Source: Aequorivita aurantiaca
GTDB taxonomy: Bacteria > Bacteroidota > Bacteroidia > Flavobacteriales > Flavobacteriaceae
Direction: 5' to 3'
Assembly: GCF_030410135.1 (NCBI RefSeq)
Contig: NZ_JAUGQQ010000013.1
Location: forward strand, 1 to 52,067
DNA length: 52,067 bases
Of the stretch, positions 9,005-17,119 are shown in pieces. Position numbers and translations under genes: made by a program. The number at the start of each line of letters is the position of its first letter. Within the stretch, counting starts at the first letter, position 1. The notes below the pieces were generated by a model that did no database searches, was not told the DNA's origin, and saw only the letters and a program-made list of their open reading frames with translations.

Positions 9005-9892
9005 TCTTCTTCGTTTTCTTTGCTGCGTAATTTTAATGATACCATTGGCAATAACCGTAAGAAGTATGATTGCGGCGCCATAATAAAATTGGGCACTCAT
9101 ATTTTCTGAATCGCCCAAGATAAGCAGTGCCAACACAATTCCGTAAACAGGTTCCATATTTATGGTGAGCATTACGGTGTATGGGCTAATCCATTTCATC
9201 ACGTGCACGGAAGCTACAAAAGCATAGGCCGTACAGGCCGAAGCCAAAATTAGAAGATATACCCAGTCTTTTGCCGAAACTGTAAAAAATTCGGCATTGA
9301 TTTTTCCTGCAAAAGCCAAATAAACACTTATTCCCAAAACGCCGAACATCAATTCATAAAACGAAATGGATGATGCTTTGTGCTTCAGTACGAATTTTCC
9401 ATTTATTACGGAAAATAGCGCGCTTAAAAAAGCGGAAATAAGTGCTAAAATTATTCCGAGGGAATTGGAGGAATCGACATCAAATATTATATAGAGCCCT
9501 ATTATTACTACCATTCCGAACATTACCTCGTAGAGAATTATTTTTCTGCCGTAAAAAAGAGGTTCCAGAAATGAAGCGAAAAATGCACCTGTGGAGAGAA
9601 CGGCGAGCGTAACGGAAACATTTGAAGCCTTTATAGCACCAAAAAACGTAAGCCAATGCAACGCAATGATAAGTCCCGCCAAGGCAAAACCGCCCAAAGT
9701 TTTCATTGAAAACATTAAGTTTTCCTTTCTAATTTTCAGAAAAACAAATATAATGATGGTTGCCAATAGCATCCGGTACCATACCAATGGAATGGCATCC
9801 AAGGAAATCAATGCGCCCAAAACTGCTGTAAACCCCCAAATAAAAACAATAAAATGGAGATGAAGGTAATTTAGGAGCTTATCGTTTCGCAT
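8990..9892 (-). CDS. EamA/DMT-family membrane transporter
   Basis: The 300-residue protein has about ten hydrophobic segments in two repeated halves, the EamA (drug/metabolite transporter) pattern, and ends in the basic tail QQRKRRRLPNT. It starts with LHFIVFIWGFTAVLG, a typical first helix, and contains ISPYTVMLTINMEPVYG in the second half, a conserved DMT motif. It probably exports or exchanges a small metabolite across the inner membrane, but the substrate cannot be read from the sequence. Its start overlaps the lptG-like gene by 14 nt, so translation is probably coupled. Confidence 0.85.
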   Translation of the reverse strand: MRNDKLLNYLHLHFIVFIWGFTAVLGALISLDAIPLVWYRMLLATIIIFVFLKIRKENLMFSMKTLGGFALAGLIIALHWLTFFGAIKASNVSVTLAVLSTGAFFASFLEPLFYGRKIILYEVMFGMVVIIGLYIIFDVDSSNSLGIILALISAFLSALFSVINGKFVLKHKASSISFYELMFGVLGISVYLAFAGKINAEFFTVSAKDWVYLLILASACTAYAFVASVHVMKWISPYTVMLTINMEPVYGIVLALLILGDSENMSAQFYYGAAIILLTVIANGIIKITQQRKRRRLPNT

Positions 9893-10958
9893 TTCTTAAA
9901 AGATAAATTGCCAGTATTCCGAATACAAAATTGGGAAACCAGGTTGCAATAAAGGGTGAGAATGTGCTTTGTTCAGCCATGGTACCGAAAATTTTATCAA
10001 AAAAGATAAAAACCATTCCGATGCCGATACCTATGGCAAGATTTACTCCCATCCCGCCACGTCTTTTCACGGAAGAAACCGCAACCGCAATTATAGTGAG
10101 TATATATGCCGAAACCGGAAGGCTCCAACGTTTGTATCGCACCACTTCATACCTATTAATATATGACGACCCGCGCGCTCTTTCTTTTTCAATAAAGTCA
10201 TTCAATTCTGAAAAACTCAATGTTTCTGCAATATATGTGACAGGAGTTAAATCCTCCATGGAAAAAGCGAAAACAGTATCCAACTTCTGCTTTGTTTCCA
10301 ATATATCCGCACCTTCGCCAATTTTTCGCTTCTTATAATTGAAAAGTGTATAAGTGCTATCTTTTTCGTTATATTTTATTTGGTTGGCACTTATTTTATA
10401 AACCATTTGGTTGCCGTTAAAATGTTCCAATGTAAAGTTGCTGCCAATCTTATCAGTCACATTAAAATAACTGACATATATATAATCATTGTCATTTATC
10501 TGCGTATAAACATTGCTTTGGTCCCTATCCTGTTTTCCTTTTTTCAAATAATCATAGGAAAATTCATTAAAACCTTTACTAGCCTTTGGAGCCAAATACA
10601 TACTGAAAACCAAGGCCGCGATACACACAAGGGTAGCGCCAATTATATAAGGCCGAAGAAAACGGTAATAGGAAACACCGCTACTTAAAAAAGCAATCAC
10701 TTCAGTATTATTGGCCAATTTTGAGGTGAACCAAATTACAGAAAGAAAGAGAAATAACGGAAACAAAAGGTTGGCGAAGTATATGGTGAAATTGTAGAGA
10801 TAGATCATTACCTCGGTAAATGGAACTTCATTATCGAGAATTTTATCAATTTTCTCCGCAAGATGCACAGTTATTCCAATAGGAATGAACAGCAATAAAA
10901 GGAGCGAAAATGTGCCCAAATATTTGCGGAGAATGTATCGGTCCAGTATGCTCAGCAT
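9879..10958 (-). CDS. LptF/LptG-family permease (YjgP/YjgQ)
   Basis: LptF/LptG proteins are the inner-membrane permease subunits that hand lipopolysaccharide to the Lpt bridge. The 359-residue protein starts MLSILDRYILRKYLGTF, the family opening, and has three N-terminal membrane helices, a periplasmic beta-rich domain (about 130-250) and three C-terminal helices including GVNLAIGIGIGMVFIFFDK. The ATG at 10958 is preferred over a codon 19 triplets upstream because it restores the family N-terminus and lies 1 nt after the tgt stop. It is the middle gene of a tgt-permease-EamA operon, an arrangement I recall for flavobacteria. I cannot tell LptF from LptG by eye. Confidence 0.88.
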   Translation of the reverse strand: MLSILDRYILRKYLGTFSLLLLLFIPIGITVHLAEKIDKILDNEVPFTEVMIYLYNFTIYFANLLFPLFLFLSVIWFTSKLANNTEVIAFLSSGVSYYRFLRPYIIGATLVCIAALVFSMYLAPKASKGFNEFSYDYLKKGKQDRDQSNVYTQINDNDYIYVSYFNVTDKIGSNFTLEHFNGNQMVYKISANQIKYNEKDSTYTLFNYKKRKIGEGADILETKQKLDTVFAFSMEDLTPVTYIAETLSFSELNDFIEKERARGSSYINRYEVVRYKRWSLPVSAYILTIIAVAVSSVKRRGGMGVNLAIGIGIGMVFIFFDKIFGTMAEQSTFSPFIATWFPNFVFGILAIYLLRNAKR

Positions 10959-10959
10959 C

Positions 10960-12090
10960 TTATAATCTTTGATCCAGTTTTTTGACCATGCCGTTTTTCC
11001 AATTGGCAAAATCACCCGCTAATATATGTTTTCTAGCCTCCCGAACCAACCAAAGGTAAAAACCAAGATTGTGGATGGTAGCAATCTGTCTTCCCAACAT
11101 TTCATTTACCGTAAACAAATGGCGCAGATAAGCTTTATTGTATTCCGTATCAACCCAAGTGATTCGCATCGGGTCGATTACCGAAAGATCAGCTTCCCAT
11201 TTTTTATTTTTGATATTTATAATTCCTTCGGAAGTAAAAAGCATTCCGTTACGCCCATTTCGCGTTGGCATTACGCAGTCAAACATATCAATTCCCAAAG
11301 CGATGTTTTCAAGAATATTCACCGGAGTGCCCACTCCCATTAAATAGCGAGGTTTTTCCTTCGGAAGAATTTCAGTAACAACAGCGGTCATTTCATACAT
11401 TTCATGCGCCGGTTCGCCAACGGAGAGACCGCCAATTGCATTGCCTTCCGCCCCAACCGAAGCAATATATTCCGCAGATTGTTTCCGCAGATCTTTATAG
11501 GTGCTCCCTTGCACAATCGGAAAAAAAGTCTGCCCGTAATCATATTTCAAAGGTGTTTTTTCCAAATGTTTGATGCAGCGGTCCAGCCAACGATGCGTCA
11601 TATGCATCGAGCGTTTTGCATAATTATAATCGCAGGGATAGGGAGTGCACTCATCAAAAGCCATAATAATATCCGCACCGATAACGCGCTGAATTTCCAT
11701 TACATTTTCAGGCGTAAAAACGTGATAACTCCCGTCAATATGACTTTTGAACTTAACGCCTTCCTCTTTAATTTTTCTATTTGCCGAAAGCGAATACACT
11801 TGGTAACCGCCACTATCGGTCAAGATATTTCGGTCCCAATTCATAAATTTATGCAGCCCGCCCGCCTTTTCAAGCACCGGAGTTTGCGGCCGAAGATATA
11901 AGTGATAGGTATTCCCAAGAATAATATCCGGATTTATTTCTTCCTTCAATTCGCGTTGGTGGACACCTTTTACGGTTCCCACTGTTCCAACGGGCATAAA
12001 TATTGGGGTTTCAATTGTTCCGTGATCGGTAGTGATGGTCGCGGCACGGGCACTGCTCTGTAAATCTGTGGCTTCTAAATTAAAATGCAT
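10960..12090 (-). CDS. tgt: tRNA-guanine(34) transglycosylase, lacking the zinc-site cysteines
   Basis: Tgt exchanges G34 of tRNAs with GUN anticodons for the queuosine precursor preQ1. The 376-residue protein has the TIM-barrel signature motifs: TDSGGYQVYSL around residue 92, GGLSVGEP at 220-227 and the IDMFDCVMPTRNGRNG block at 267-282 with the nucleophilic Asp. The canonical bacterial zinc site (CxCxxC plus a distal His) is not intact. The segment at 307-316 (DPMRITWVDT) has no cysteine, although the distal TIHNL His (340) remains. I recall the same loss in other flavobacterial Tgt proteins. It is the first gene of the tgt-permease-EamA operon. Confidence 0.95.
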   Translation of the reverse strand: MHFNLEATDLQSSARAATITTDHGTIETPIFMPVGTVGTVKGVHQRELKEEINPDIILGNTYHLYLRPQTPVLEKAGGLHKFMNWDRNILTDSGGYQVYSLSANRKIKEEGVKFKSHIDGSYHVFTPENVMEIQRVIGADIIMAFDECTPYPCDYNYAKRSMHMTHRWLDRCIKHLEKTPLKYDYGQTFFPIVQGSTYKDLRKQSAEYIASVGAEGNAIGGLSVGEPAHEMYEMTAVVTEILPKEKPRYLMGVGTPVNILENIALGIDMFDCVMPTRNGRNGMLFTSEGIINIKNKKWEADLSVIDPMRITWVDTEYNKAYLRHLFTVNEMLGRQIATIHNLGFYLWLVREARKHILAGDFANWKNGMVKKLDQRL

Positions 12091-12112
12091 CCAGCAATTT
12101 TTGTTGAAGGGG

Positions 12113-12120
12113 CAAAGATA
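12113..12120 (-). promoter_or_regulatory. tgt promoter, -7 element
   Basis: On the minus strand, TATCTTTG lies 23 nt before the tgt start and matches TAnnTTTG. No good TTG is found 19-22 nt upstream, so only the -7 element is supported. Confidence 0.45.
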
Positions 12121-12213
12121 ACTTTAATTAATTCGGAATTCTAAATTCTCATTTCTGATTTTTACGTGTGTTAACAAAAGTGGGAAATCGTTAATAAAAG
12201 CCCGCCTTTCCAT

Positions 12214-12244
12214 TTTGACCACCCCCCTGAATACGTTACTTTTG
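12214..12244 (+). promoter_or_regulatory. transketolase operon promoter
   Basis: TTTG (12214-12217), 19 nt and TACTTTTG (12237-12244) form a consensus promoter 23 nt before the start codon at 12267. Confidence 0.75.
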
Positions 12245-12266
12245 ACACTGAAAATAAAAACAGATT

Positions 12267-13112
12267 ATGGCAGATTACAAAGCACTTGAGGATTTGGTAA
12301 TTCAGGTCCGAAGGGATATTTTAAGACAAGTACATAAAGTGAATTCCGGACATCCGGGTGGCTCATTGGGCTGTGCCGAATTTTTCGTGGCACTTTATAA
12401 TGAATTGATGGATCGTAAGGAAAACTTCACGATGGATGGCATCGGCGAAGATCTTTTTTTTCTTTCAAACGGACACATTTCCCCCGTATTTTATAGTGTT
12501 CTCGCAAGGGCAGGCTATTTCCCCGTGGAAGAATTAAGAACATTTCGACATATAAATTCAAGATTGCAGGGCCACCCAACCACGCACGAAGGCTTGCCGG
12601 GAATTCGTATTGCCTCGGGATCTTTGGGCCAAGGAATTTCGGTTGCTATTGGCGCGGCCCAGGCAAAAAAGTTGAATAACGATAAACATATAATTTACGC
12701 CCTTTGTGGCGACGGTGAACTGCAGGAAGGCCAAAATTGGGAAGCAATAATGTATGCCGCCGGAAACAATGTTGACAACCTAATTGTAACCGTAGATTTG
12801 AACGGCCAGCAAATTGATGGATCAACCGAGAATGTGCTTCCCATGGGAAATTTGAAAGCGAAATTTGAAGCTTTTGGCTGGGAGGTGTTGGAAATTGAAA
12901 AAGGAAACGATTTAAGTGCAATCATTTCCGGGATGAAAAAAGCGAAAGACAAGACCGGCAACGGAAAACCCATTTGCGTTTTGTTGCATACTATTATGGG
13001 CCATGGCGTTGACTTTATGATGCATACCCACGATTGGCATGGCAAAGCGCCAAATGATGCACAGCTGGAAACTGGGCTATTGCAAAACTCTGCAACCTTG
13101 GGCGATTATTAA
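12267..13112 (+). CDS. transketolase, N-terminal (thiamine diphosphate) subunit
   Basis: Transketolase moves two-carbon units between sugar phosphates in the non-oxidative pentose phosphate pathway. This 281-residue protein corresponds to the N-terminal half of the full-length enzyme. It has SGHPGGSLGCAEF near 26, the GHISPVFY segment, GSLGQGISVAIGAA and the thiamine diphosphate motif GDGELQEGQNWEA with following VDLNGQQIDG. The split form is usual in many Bacteroidota, archaea and some Firmicutes. The second subunit begins 17 nt downstream, so both are made from one transcript. Confidence 0.95.
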   Translation: MADYKALEDLVIQVRRDILRQVHKVNSGHPGGSLGCAEFFVALYNELMDRKENFTMDGIGEDLFFLSNGHISPVFYSVLARAGYFPVEELRTFRHINSRLQGHPTTHEGLPGIRIASGSLGQGISVAIGAAQAKKLNNDKHIIYALCGDGELQEGQNWEAIMYAAGNNVDNLIVTVDLNGQQIDGSTENVLPMGNLKAKFEAFGWEVLEIEKGNDLSAIISGMKKAKDKTGNGKPICVLLHTIMGHGVDFMMHTHDWHGKAPNDAQLETGLLQNSATLGDY

Positions 13113-13129
13113 AATTGAAAAAAAATCAG

Positions 13130-14083
13130 ATGAAAAAATATACAGATACAGGCAAAAAGGATACACGTTCGGGTTTCGGCGACGGACTCACAGAGCTTGG
13201 AAAGAAAAATAAAAATGTTGTAGCTCTTTGTGCAGATTTGACCGGTTCATTGAAAATGGATGAATTCAAGGAAAATCATCCGGAGCGTTTCTTTCAAGTA
13301 GGTATTGCCGAAGCAAACATGATCGGTATGGCCGCGGGAATGACTATTGGTGGAAAAATCCCGTTCACGGGTACCTTCGCTAATTTTTCCACTGGGAGGG
13401 TTTATGACCAAATTCGCCAAAGTGTTGCCTACAGCGGAAAAAATGTGAAAATTTGCGCATCGCATGCCGGTGTTACTTTGGGTGAAGATGGCGCAACCCA
13501 CCAGATTTTGGAAGATATTGGGTTGATGAAAATGCTTCCGGGAATGACCGTTATCAATACGTGTGATTATAACCAAACCAAAGCAGCAACAATTGCCATT
13601 GCAGATTTTGAAGGCCCAGTTTACCTGCGTTTTGGAAGGCCGAAAGTTGCAAACTTCACTCCCGAAAATCAAAATTTCCAGATTGGGAAAGCTGTCCATT
13701 TGCAGGAAGGTTCAGACGTTACCATAATCGCCACAGGCCATTTGGTTTGGGAAGCTTTGCAAGCGGCTGAAACTTTAAATGAAAACGGAATTACCGCCGA
13801 TGTTATAAACATTCACACCATAAAACCGTTGGATGACGAAGCAATTTTAAGGAGTGTGAAAAAAACAGGATGTGTGGTTACTGCCGAAGAACACAACTTC
13901 TTGGGTGGTTTGGGTGAAAGTGTGGCGCGTGTATTATCTACACAACATCCCGCTCCGCAAGAATTTGTAGCAACACAGGACACTTTTGGGGAATCGGGAA
14001 CTCCTGAGCAATTGATGGATAAATACGGCTTAAATGCTTCAGCGATTGTAAATGCTGTTCAAAAAGTTATAGCTCGTAAGTAA
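13130..14083 (+). CDS. transketolase, C-terminal (pyrimidine-binding) subunit
   Basis: The 317-residue protein carries the pyrimidine-binding and C-terminal domains of transketolase. It has RSGFGDGLTELGKKNKNVVA near 12, the catalytic-Glu region FQVGIAEANMIGMAAGM, then the segment ICASHAGVTLGEDGATHQ and a C-terminal domain with TAEEHNFLGGLGE. It associates with the product of the gene just upstream to make the active enzyme. The ATG at 13130 is used. A TTG at 13115 in the same frame would add only MKKNQ and has no homology support. The pair ends at a strong hairpin. Confidence 0.95.
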   Translation: MKKYTDTGKKDTRSGFGDGLTELGKKNKNVVALCADLTGSLKMDEFKENHPERFFQVGIAEANMIGMAAGMTIGGKIPFTGTFANFSTGRVYDQIRQSVAYSGKNVKICASHAGVTLGEDGATHQILEDIGLMKMLPGMTVINTCDYNQTKAATIAIADFEGPVYLRFGRPKVANFTPENQNFQIGKAVHLQEGSDVTIIATGHLVWEALQAAETLNENGITADVINIHTIKPLDDEAILRSVKKTGCVVTAEEHNFLGGLGESVARVLSTQHPAPQEFVATQDTFGESGTPEQLMDKYGLNASAIVNAVQKVIARK

Positions 14084-14133
14084 ATTCAGATTCTATAAAG
14101 GCCTAACCAGACTGGGCCCGACAAGACAAAAAA

Positions 14134-14165
14134 AACCATCCTAAATAACTTAGGATGGTTTTTTT
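14134..14165. terminator. bidirectional terminator between transketolase and the FKBP lipoprotein gene
   Basis: AACCATCCTAA, a five-base loop and TTAGGATGGTT form a perfect 11-pair stem. It is preceded by a run of A and followed by seven T, so it can stop transcription from both converging genes. Confidence 0.9.
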
Positions 14166-14181
14166 GTATAAATAGTCTTAC

Positions 14182-15111
14182 TTATATAGACGAATCTAAA
14201 TAATCTGGAATACCGTTACCGTTTCTATCGGGAAAAGTTACCACACCATTAATGATTTCAATTTCAAATTTTGTGAGGCGGCCATCGCCGTCATCATCCG
14301 TATCCAAATAATTTAGGACGCCATCGGCATCGGTATCATCATCATATAAAGTACCATTTTCATTGAGGTCCTCCAAATAGGAATCTATTCCGTCGCCATC
14401 GTGATCAAGCACTTCAAAATCGAATAATTCAAATGAAAATATTACTTGATCGTAGGATTGTAGGCCACCGTTTGGAGGAGGATATTGGAAATAAGCCAAG
14501 CCGGAAGGTATGAATACCGCCCCAATTCCATAGTTGCTGAAAGTAAGAGTGCCATCTGGGTTAATGATTGGATCGCCCTCTGCTCCCTTAAATTCAATGA
14601 TTGCCTGTTGTAGACCTCGAATAATTCCTGGAGTGGGTGGATTCTCCACCAATTCAAATTTTACGGGAACAACGGCACTGTCAAATAAATCGAGGTTCAT
14701 CAATCTTCCATCGTAGGTATTTGTGGTTCTATCGCAAAAATGCGGATGTTCGTCGCCCCCTCCTTCGCGAACTTTTAGATAATAAAGTTTATAGACTACG
14801 GAATTGTCTACCAAATCCCGAACTTCCTTAGAAGTTACCTGATTCATCAATGGGGTTTTGGAGGCATTGTCCCCGGCAATGGTATCAAATTTCAGCTTAA
14901 AATTTTCTGGGTCGGCTTGAAATTCTTCATAGTTATAAAAATGAGTTTCCAAAAAAGTTTCAATTTCCGCCTGCGCACGAATTGCCTCTTCACCCCTATC
15001 TCTGGGTGGAACGATTACAATTTCGACATCGTCATCCTTTTTACAGGAAACGGTAAAGGAAAGTACCGATATTAATATTGCAATTCCGTATTTTATTTTA
15101 TTCATCTTCAT
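14182..15111 (-). CDS. FKBP-type peptidyl-prolyl isomerase-like lipoprotein with Asp-rich calcium repeats
   Basis: The 309-residue protein has a lipoprotein signal (a hydrophobic stretch, then TVSC at the lipidation Cys, then KKDDD). An FKBP-like region of about 120 residues follows, with VKFELVENPPTPGIIRGLQQ and the conserved-looking YGIGAVFIPSGLAYF turn. The C-terminal part has thrombospondin type 3-like acidic repeats (DHDGDGIDSYLEDLNENG, DDDTDADGVLNYLDTDDDGD, DRNGNGIPDYLDS) that should bind calcium. It is probably anchored in the periplasm or at the surface and may help fold secreted proteins. The ATG at 15105 is an equally good start. It is divergent from the S4-domain gene. Confidence 0.8.
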   Translation of the reverse strand: MKMNKIKYGIAILISVLSFTVSCKKDDDVEIVIVPPRDRGEEAIRAQAEIETFLETHFYNYEEFQADPENFKLKFDTIAGDNASKTPLMNQVTSKEVRDLVDNSVVYKLYYLKVREGGGDEHPHFCDRTTNTYDGRLMNLDLFDSAVVPVKFELVENPPTPGIIRGLQQAIIEFKGAEGDPIINPDGTLTFSNYGIGAVFIPSGLAYFQYPPPNGGLQSYDQVIFSFELFDFEVLDHDGDGIDSYLEDLNENGTLYDDDTDADGVLNYLDTDDDGDGRLTKFEIEIINGVVTFPDRNGNGIPDYLDSSI

Positions 15112-15142
15112 TTTTTTGTGGGCGCAAGATACAATTTTCCGC

Positions 15143-15150
15143 TATTTTTG
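15143..15150 (+). promoter_or_regulatory. promoter -7 element of the S4-domain gene
   Basis: TATTTTTG matches TAnnTTTG and lies 35 nt before the ATG at 15186. A TTG at 15116-15118 is a possible partner, but the spacing (24 nt) is long. Confidence 0.45.
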
Positions 15151-15185
15151 CACACCACATTAACGTTGTTTTTGGCTTAATAAAT

Positions 15186-15572
15186 ATGAGGATTGATAAA
15201 TATTTATGGTGCGTTCGCTATTTAAAAACTAGGAATATTGCAACACAAGCTTGCAAAAAAGGATTGGTGCGTATTAATGGGGATATCGTTAAACCCTCAC
15301 GCGATGTTTACCCGGGGGATGTTGTAACTCTCCGAAAGGACCAAATAAATCATCAAATGGAAGTTCTGGATTTGCCCCCAAGTCGTGTAGGAGCGAAACT
15401 TGTGGATCTTTATCGGAAGGACACTACCCCAAAGGAGGCTTTTGAAACGAATGAAATACTTCAATACGCCAAAACCTATTACCGCAAAAAAGGAGTGGGC
15501 CGACCCACTAAAAAAGACCGACGGGACCTGGATGATTTTACAGAATCCCCTGAAGAAGAAAATGAAGCTTAA
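15186..15572 (+). CDS. S4-domain RNA-binding protein (HslR/Hsp15 family)
   Basis: The 128-residue protein starts MRIDKYLWCVRYLKTRNIA and has an S4 RNA-binding fold over the first 60 residues (ACKKGLVRINGDIVKPSRDV, then GDVVTLRKD), followed by a basic, then acidic, tail. Hsp15 binds free 50S subunits carrying nascent chains after heat shock, so a ribosome-rescue role is plausible. The ATG at 15186 is chosen by homology. Upstream sequence in this frame overlaps the divergent lipoprotein gene. The phosphoribosyltransferase gene follows after 28 nt. Confidence 0.88.
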   Translation: MRIDKYLWCVRYLKTRNIATQACKKGLVRINGDIVKPSRDVYPGDVVTLRKDQINHQMEVLDLPPSRVGAKLVDLYRKDTTPKEAFETNEILQYAKTYYRKKGVGRPTKKDRRDLDDFTESPEEENEA

Positions 15573-15576
15573 TCAT

Positions 15577-15584
15577 TATATTTG
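15577..15584 (+). promoter_or_regulatory. possible -7 element before the phosphoribosyltransferase gene
   Basis: TATATTTG lies 17 nt before the ATG at 15601. No TTG is visible at the expected distance upstream, so the gene may also be read from the S4-domain gene promoter. Confidence 0.35.
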
Positions 15585-15600
15585 AAAAAAACAGCAGCAA

Positions 15601-16095
15601 ATGACCACAACTATTCTCGATAAAAAACAGATTGCCCATAAAATAAAAAGAATTGCGTTTCAAATTTATGAAACCAATGTTGATGAAAAGGAAGTGGTGA
15701 TTGCAGGAATAGTTTCAAACGGGTTTACCCTTGCGAAAATGATAAAGAAAGAAGTTGAAAAGATTTCTCCCATTAAAGTGCTGTTATGTGAGGTGGTAAT
15801 TGATAAGAAAAATCCCATTCGCCAAATAGAAACTTCCCTTAAAAAAGAAGAATACCAAAATAAATCCCTGATCTTGGTTGATGATGTGCTGCATTCTGGC
15901 ACTACGTTAATTTATGGAGTCAAACATTTTTTGGATGTTCCATTAAAACAATTCAAAACTGCAGTACTTGTTGACAGAAACCATAAAAAATATCCCATTA
16001 AAGCTGACTTTAAAGGAATTTCACTATCAACCTCGTTGAGTGAAAATGTTTCCGTTATTTTTGAAAAAAACAATTATAGTGCTATTCTAGAATAG
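15601..16095 (+). CDS. PyrR-like phosphoribosyltransferase
   Basis: The 164-residue protein has the type I phosphoribosyltransferase core: IAGIVSNGFTLA near 35 and the PRPP-binding loop ILVDDVLHSGTT at 91-102. The size and the IRQIETSL segment resemble PyrR, a uracil phosphoribosyltransferase and RNA-binding regulator. Whether it regulates pyrimidine genes or only salvages a base cannot be decided here. Its last 9 nt overlap the end of aroK on the other strand. Confidence 0.8.
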   Translation: MTTTILDKKQIAHKIKRIAFQIYETNVDEKEVVIAGIVSNGFTLAKMIKKEVEKISPIKVLLCEVVIDKKNPIRQIETSLKKEEYQNKSLILVDDVLHSGTTLIYGVKHFLDVPLKQFKTAVLVDRNHKKYPIKADFKGISLSTSLSENVSVIFEKNNYSAILE

Positions 16096-16605
16096 AAGTG
16101 ATGTGATTTTTTCCACTGTATCGCTGACACTTCCTTCGTTTTCTACTTTAATGCCGGCTTGATTATAAAAATAAGACCTTTCGAATAAATGTTTCCGGAC
16201 AAACTCATTTAATTCCGCTTCATTTTTAAGGTGGGCCAATAATGGACGATTATCCTTTTCAGTCACCAAACGTGCAATTAAGCGATCTACTGAGGTTTTC
16301 AAATATATTGAAATAGCATCCTTTTGTCCTATGATTATTTCCATAGCATTTCCGTAGCAAGGTGTGCCGCCACCCGTGGCCAAAACATAATTTTCATCTA
16401 ATTGGAGAATACGTTGAAGCACGAAGTTTTCCAATTTTCTAAAGAAAATTTCGCCTTTCTCGGAAAAAATTTTGGAAATGGATACATTTTCCTGAATTTC
16501 AATTTCAGCGTCCAAATCTATAAAACGTACTCCCAATCGAGCGGCAAGCTCCCTCCCCACCGAAGATTTACCACTTCCCATATAACCGATTAAAATTATT
16601 TTCAT
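16087..16605 (-). CDS. aroK: shikimate kinase
   Basis: Shikimate kinase phosphorylates shikimate at the 3-hydroxyl with ATP, a step toward chorismate and the aromatic amino acids. The 172-residue protein has the P-loop GYMGSGKSSVG at 7-17, the shikimate-binding FIDLDAEIE, the RKLENFVL Arg, the ATGGGTP loop and the LID segment TEKDNRPLL. The length is normal. It is tail-to-tail with the phosphoribosyltransferase gene. Confidence 0.95.
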   Translation of the reverse strand: MKIILIGYMGSGKSSVGRELAARLGVRFIDLDAEIEIQENVSISKIFSEKGEIFFRKLENFVLQRILQLDENYVLATGGGTPCYGNAMEIIIGQKDAISIYLKTSVDRLIARLVTEKDNRPLLAHLKNEAELNEFVRKHLFERSYFYNQAGIKVENEGSVSDTVEKITSLLF

Positions 16606-16761
16606 AATTACGAAGGTTCCATTATTTTGAATTATATAATATAAAAAATTTCAGAATTTAAAGATTTGTTGGATAGAAATTCAATTTCAAGCTAATACTG
16701 TATTTGTGAGCTCCTGTTTCTCAGCCATTTTAAATTTTTCTCAAATTTAATTGAAATTCGT

Positions 16762-16793
16762 TTTGAAAAATAAATTTAATGATAGTATATTTG
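16762..16793 (+). promoter_or_regulatory. tRNA-Lys promoter
   Basis: TTTG (16762-16765), 20 nt and TATATTTG (16786-16793) are followed by CACCCGC, the same initiation context as the two rRNA-type promoters at the left end of the window. The tRNA starts 18 nt further on. Confidence 0.8.
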
Positions 16794-16811
16794 CACCCGC
16801 ATTCAAAGGAA

Positions 16812-16884
16812 GACCTGGTAGCTCAGTTGGTAGAGCACCTCCCTTTTAAGGAGGTGGTCCTGGGTTCGAGCCCCAGCCAGGTCA
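16812..16884 (+). tRNA. tRNA-Lys (anticodon UUU)
   Basis: The 73 nt fold as a full cloverleaf. The acceptor stem GACCTGG pairs with CCAGGTC (16812-16818 with 16877-16883) and is followed by discriminator A. The D-arm contains AGCTCAGTTGGTAGAGC, the anticodon stem CCTCC/GGAGG encloses the loop CTTTTAA (anticodon TTT), and the T-arm holds GGTTCGAGCC. CCA is not encoded. The tRNA 3' side is next to an integrase gene, as expected for an integration site. Confidence 0.96.
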
Positions 16885-16909
16885 CTGGAATGGTTATCAT
16901 TCAAAACCA

Positions 16910-16943
16910 AAACCCTGCTAATTTTATGATTGGCAGGGTTTTA
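16910..16943 (+). terminator. terminator after tRNA-Lys
   Basis: AAACCCTGC and GCAGGGTTT form a perfect nine-pair stem with a 14-base loop, followed by T residues. It lies 25 nt after the tRNA. Confidence 0.75.
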
Positions 16944-16955
16944 CATTTTTTAGGC

Positions 16956-17058
16956 ATATCATTTAATTTGATATAGTTTGCCTTTAAAGGTTCACAAATC
17001 GTCAACATATATTAATAATCGTCAACATTCCCAAAATGTTGACATATATTTACATTTG
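16956..17058 (+). repeat. palindrome cluster and -7 element before the integrase gene
   Basis: Four features are packed between the tRNA terminator and the integrase. ATATCA and TGATAT form an inverted repeat (16956-16974). CCTTTAAAGG is a palindrome at 16981-16990. GTCAACAT is directly repeated at 17001 and 17021. The second copy forms a perfect hairpin with its complement (GTCAACATT, CCCAA, AATGTTGAC, 17021-17043). A -7 promoter element TACATTTG follows at 17051-17058. These could be recombinase arm sites or an operator. No matching att repeat was found elsewhere in the window. Confidence 0.5.
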
Positions 17059-17119
17059 CGACCAATATGGCTGATTTGACTTTCGTCTCATTTATTGTTC
17101 ATCATTTAAGACGACAGCT

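Noticed and set aside
12180-12240. Promoter for tgt using the CAA near 12170 as -33
   Set aside because: The distance from the TATCTTTG at 12113-12120 is far too long, so only the -7 element was reported.
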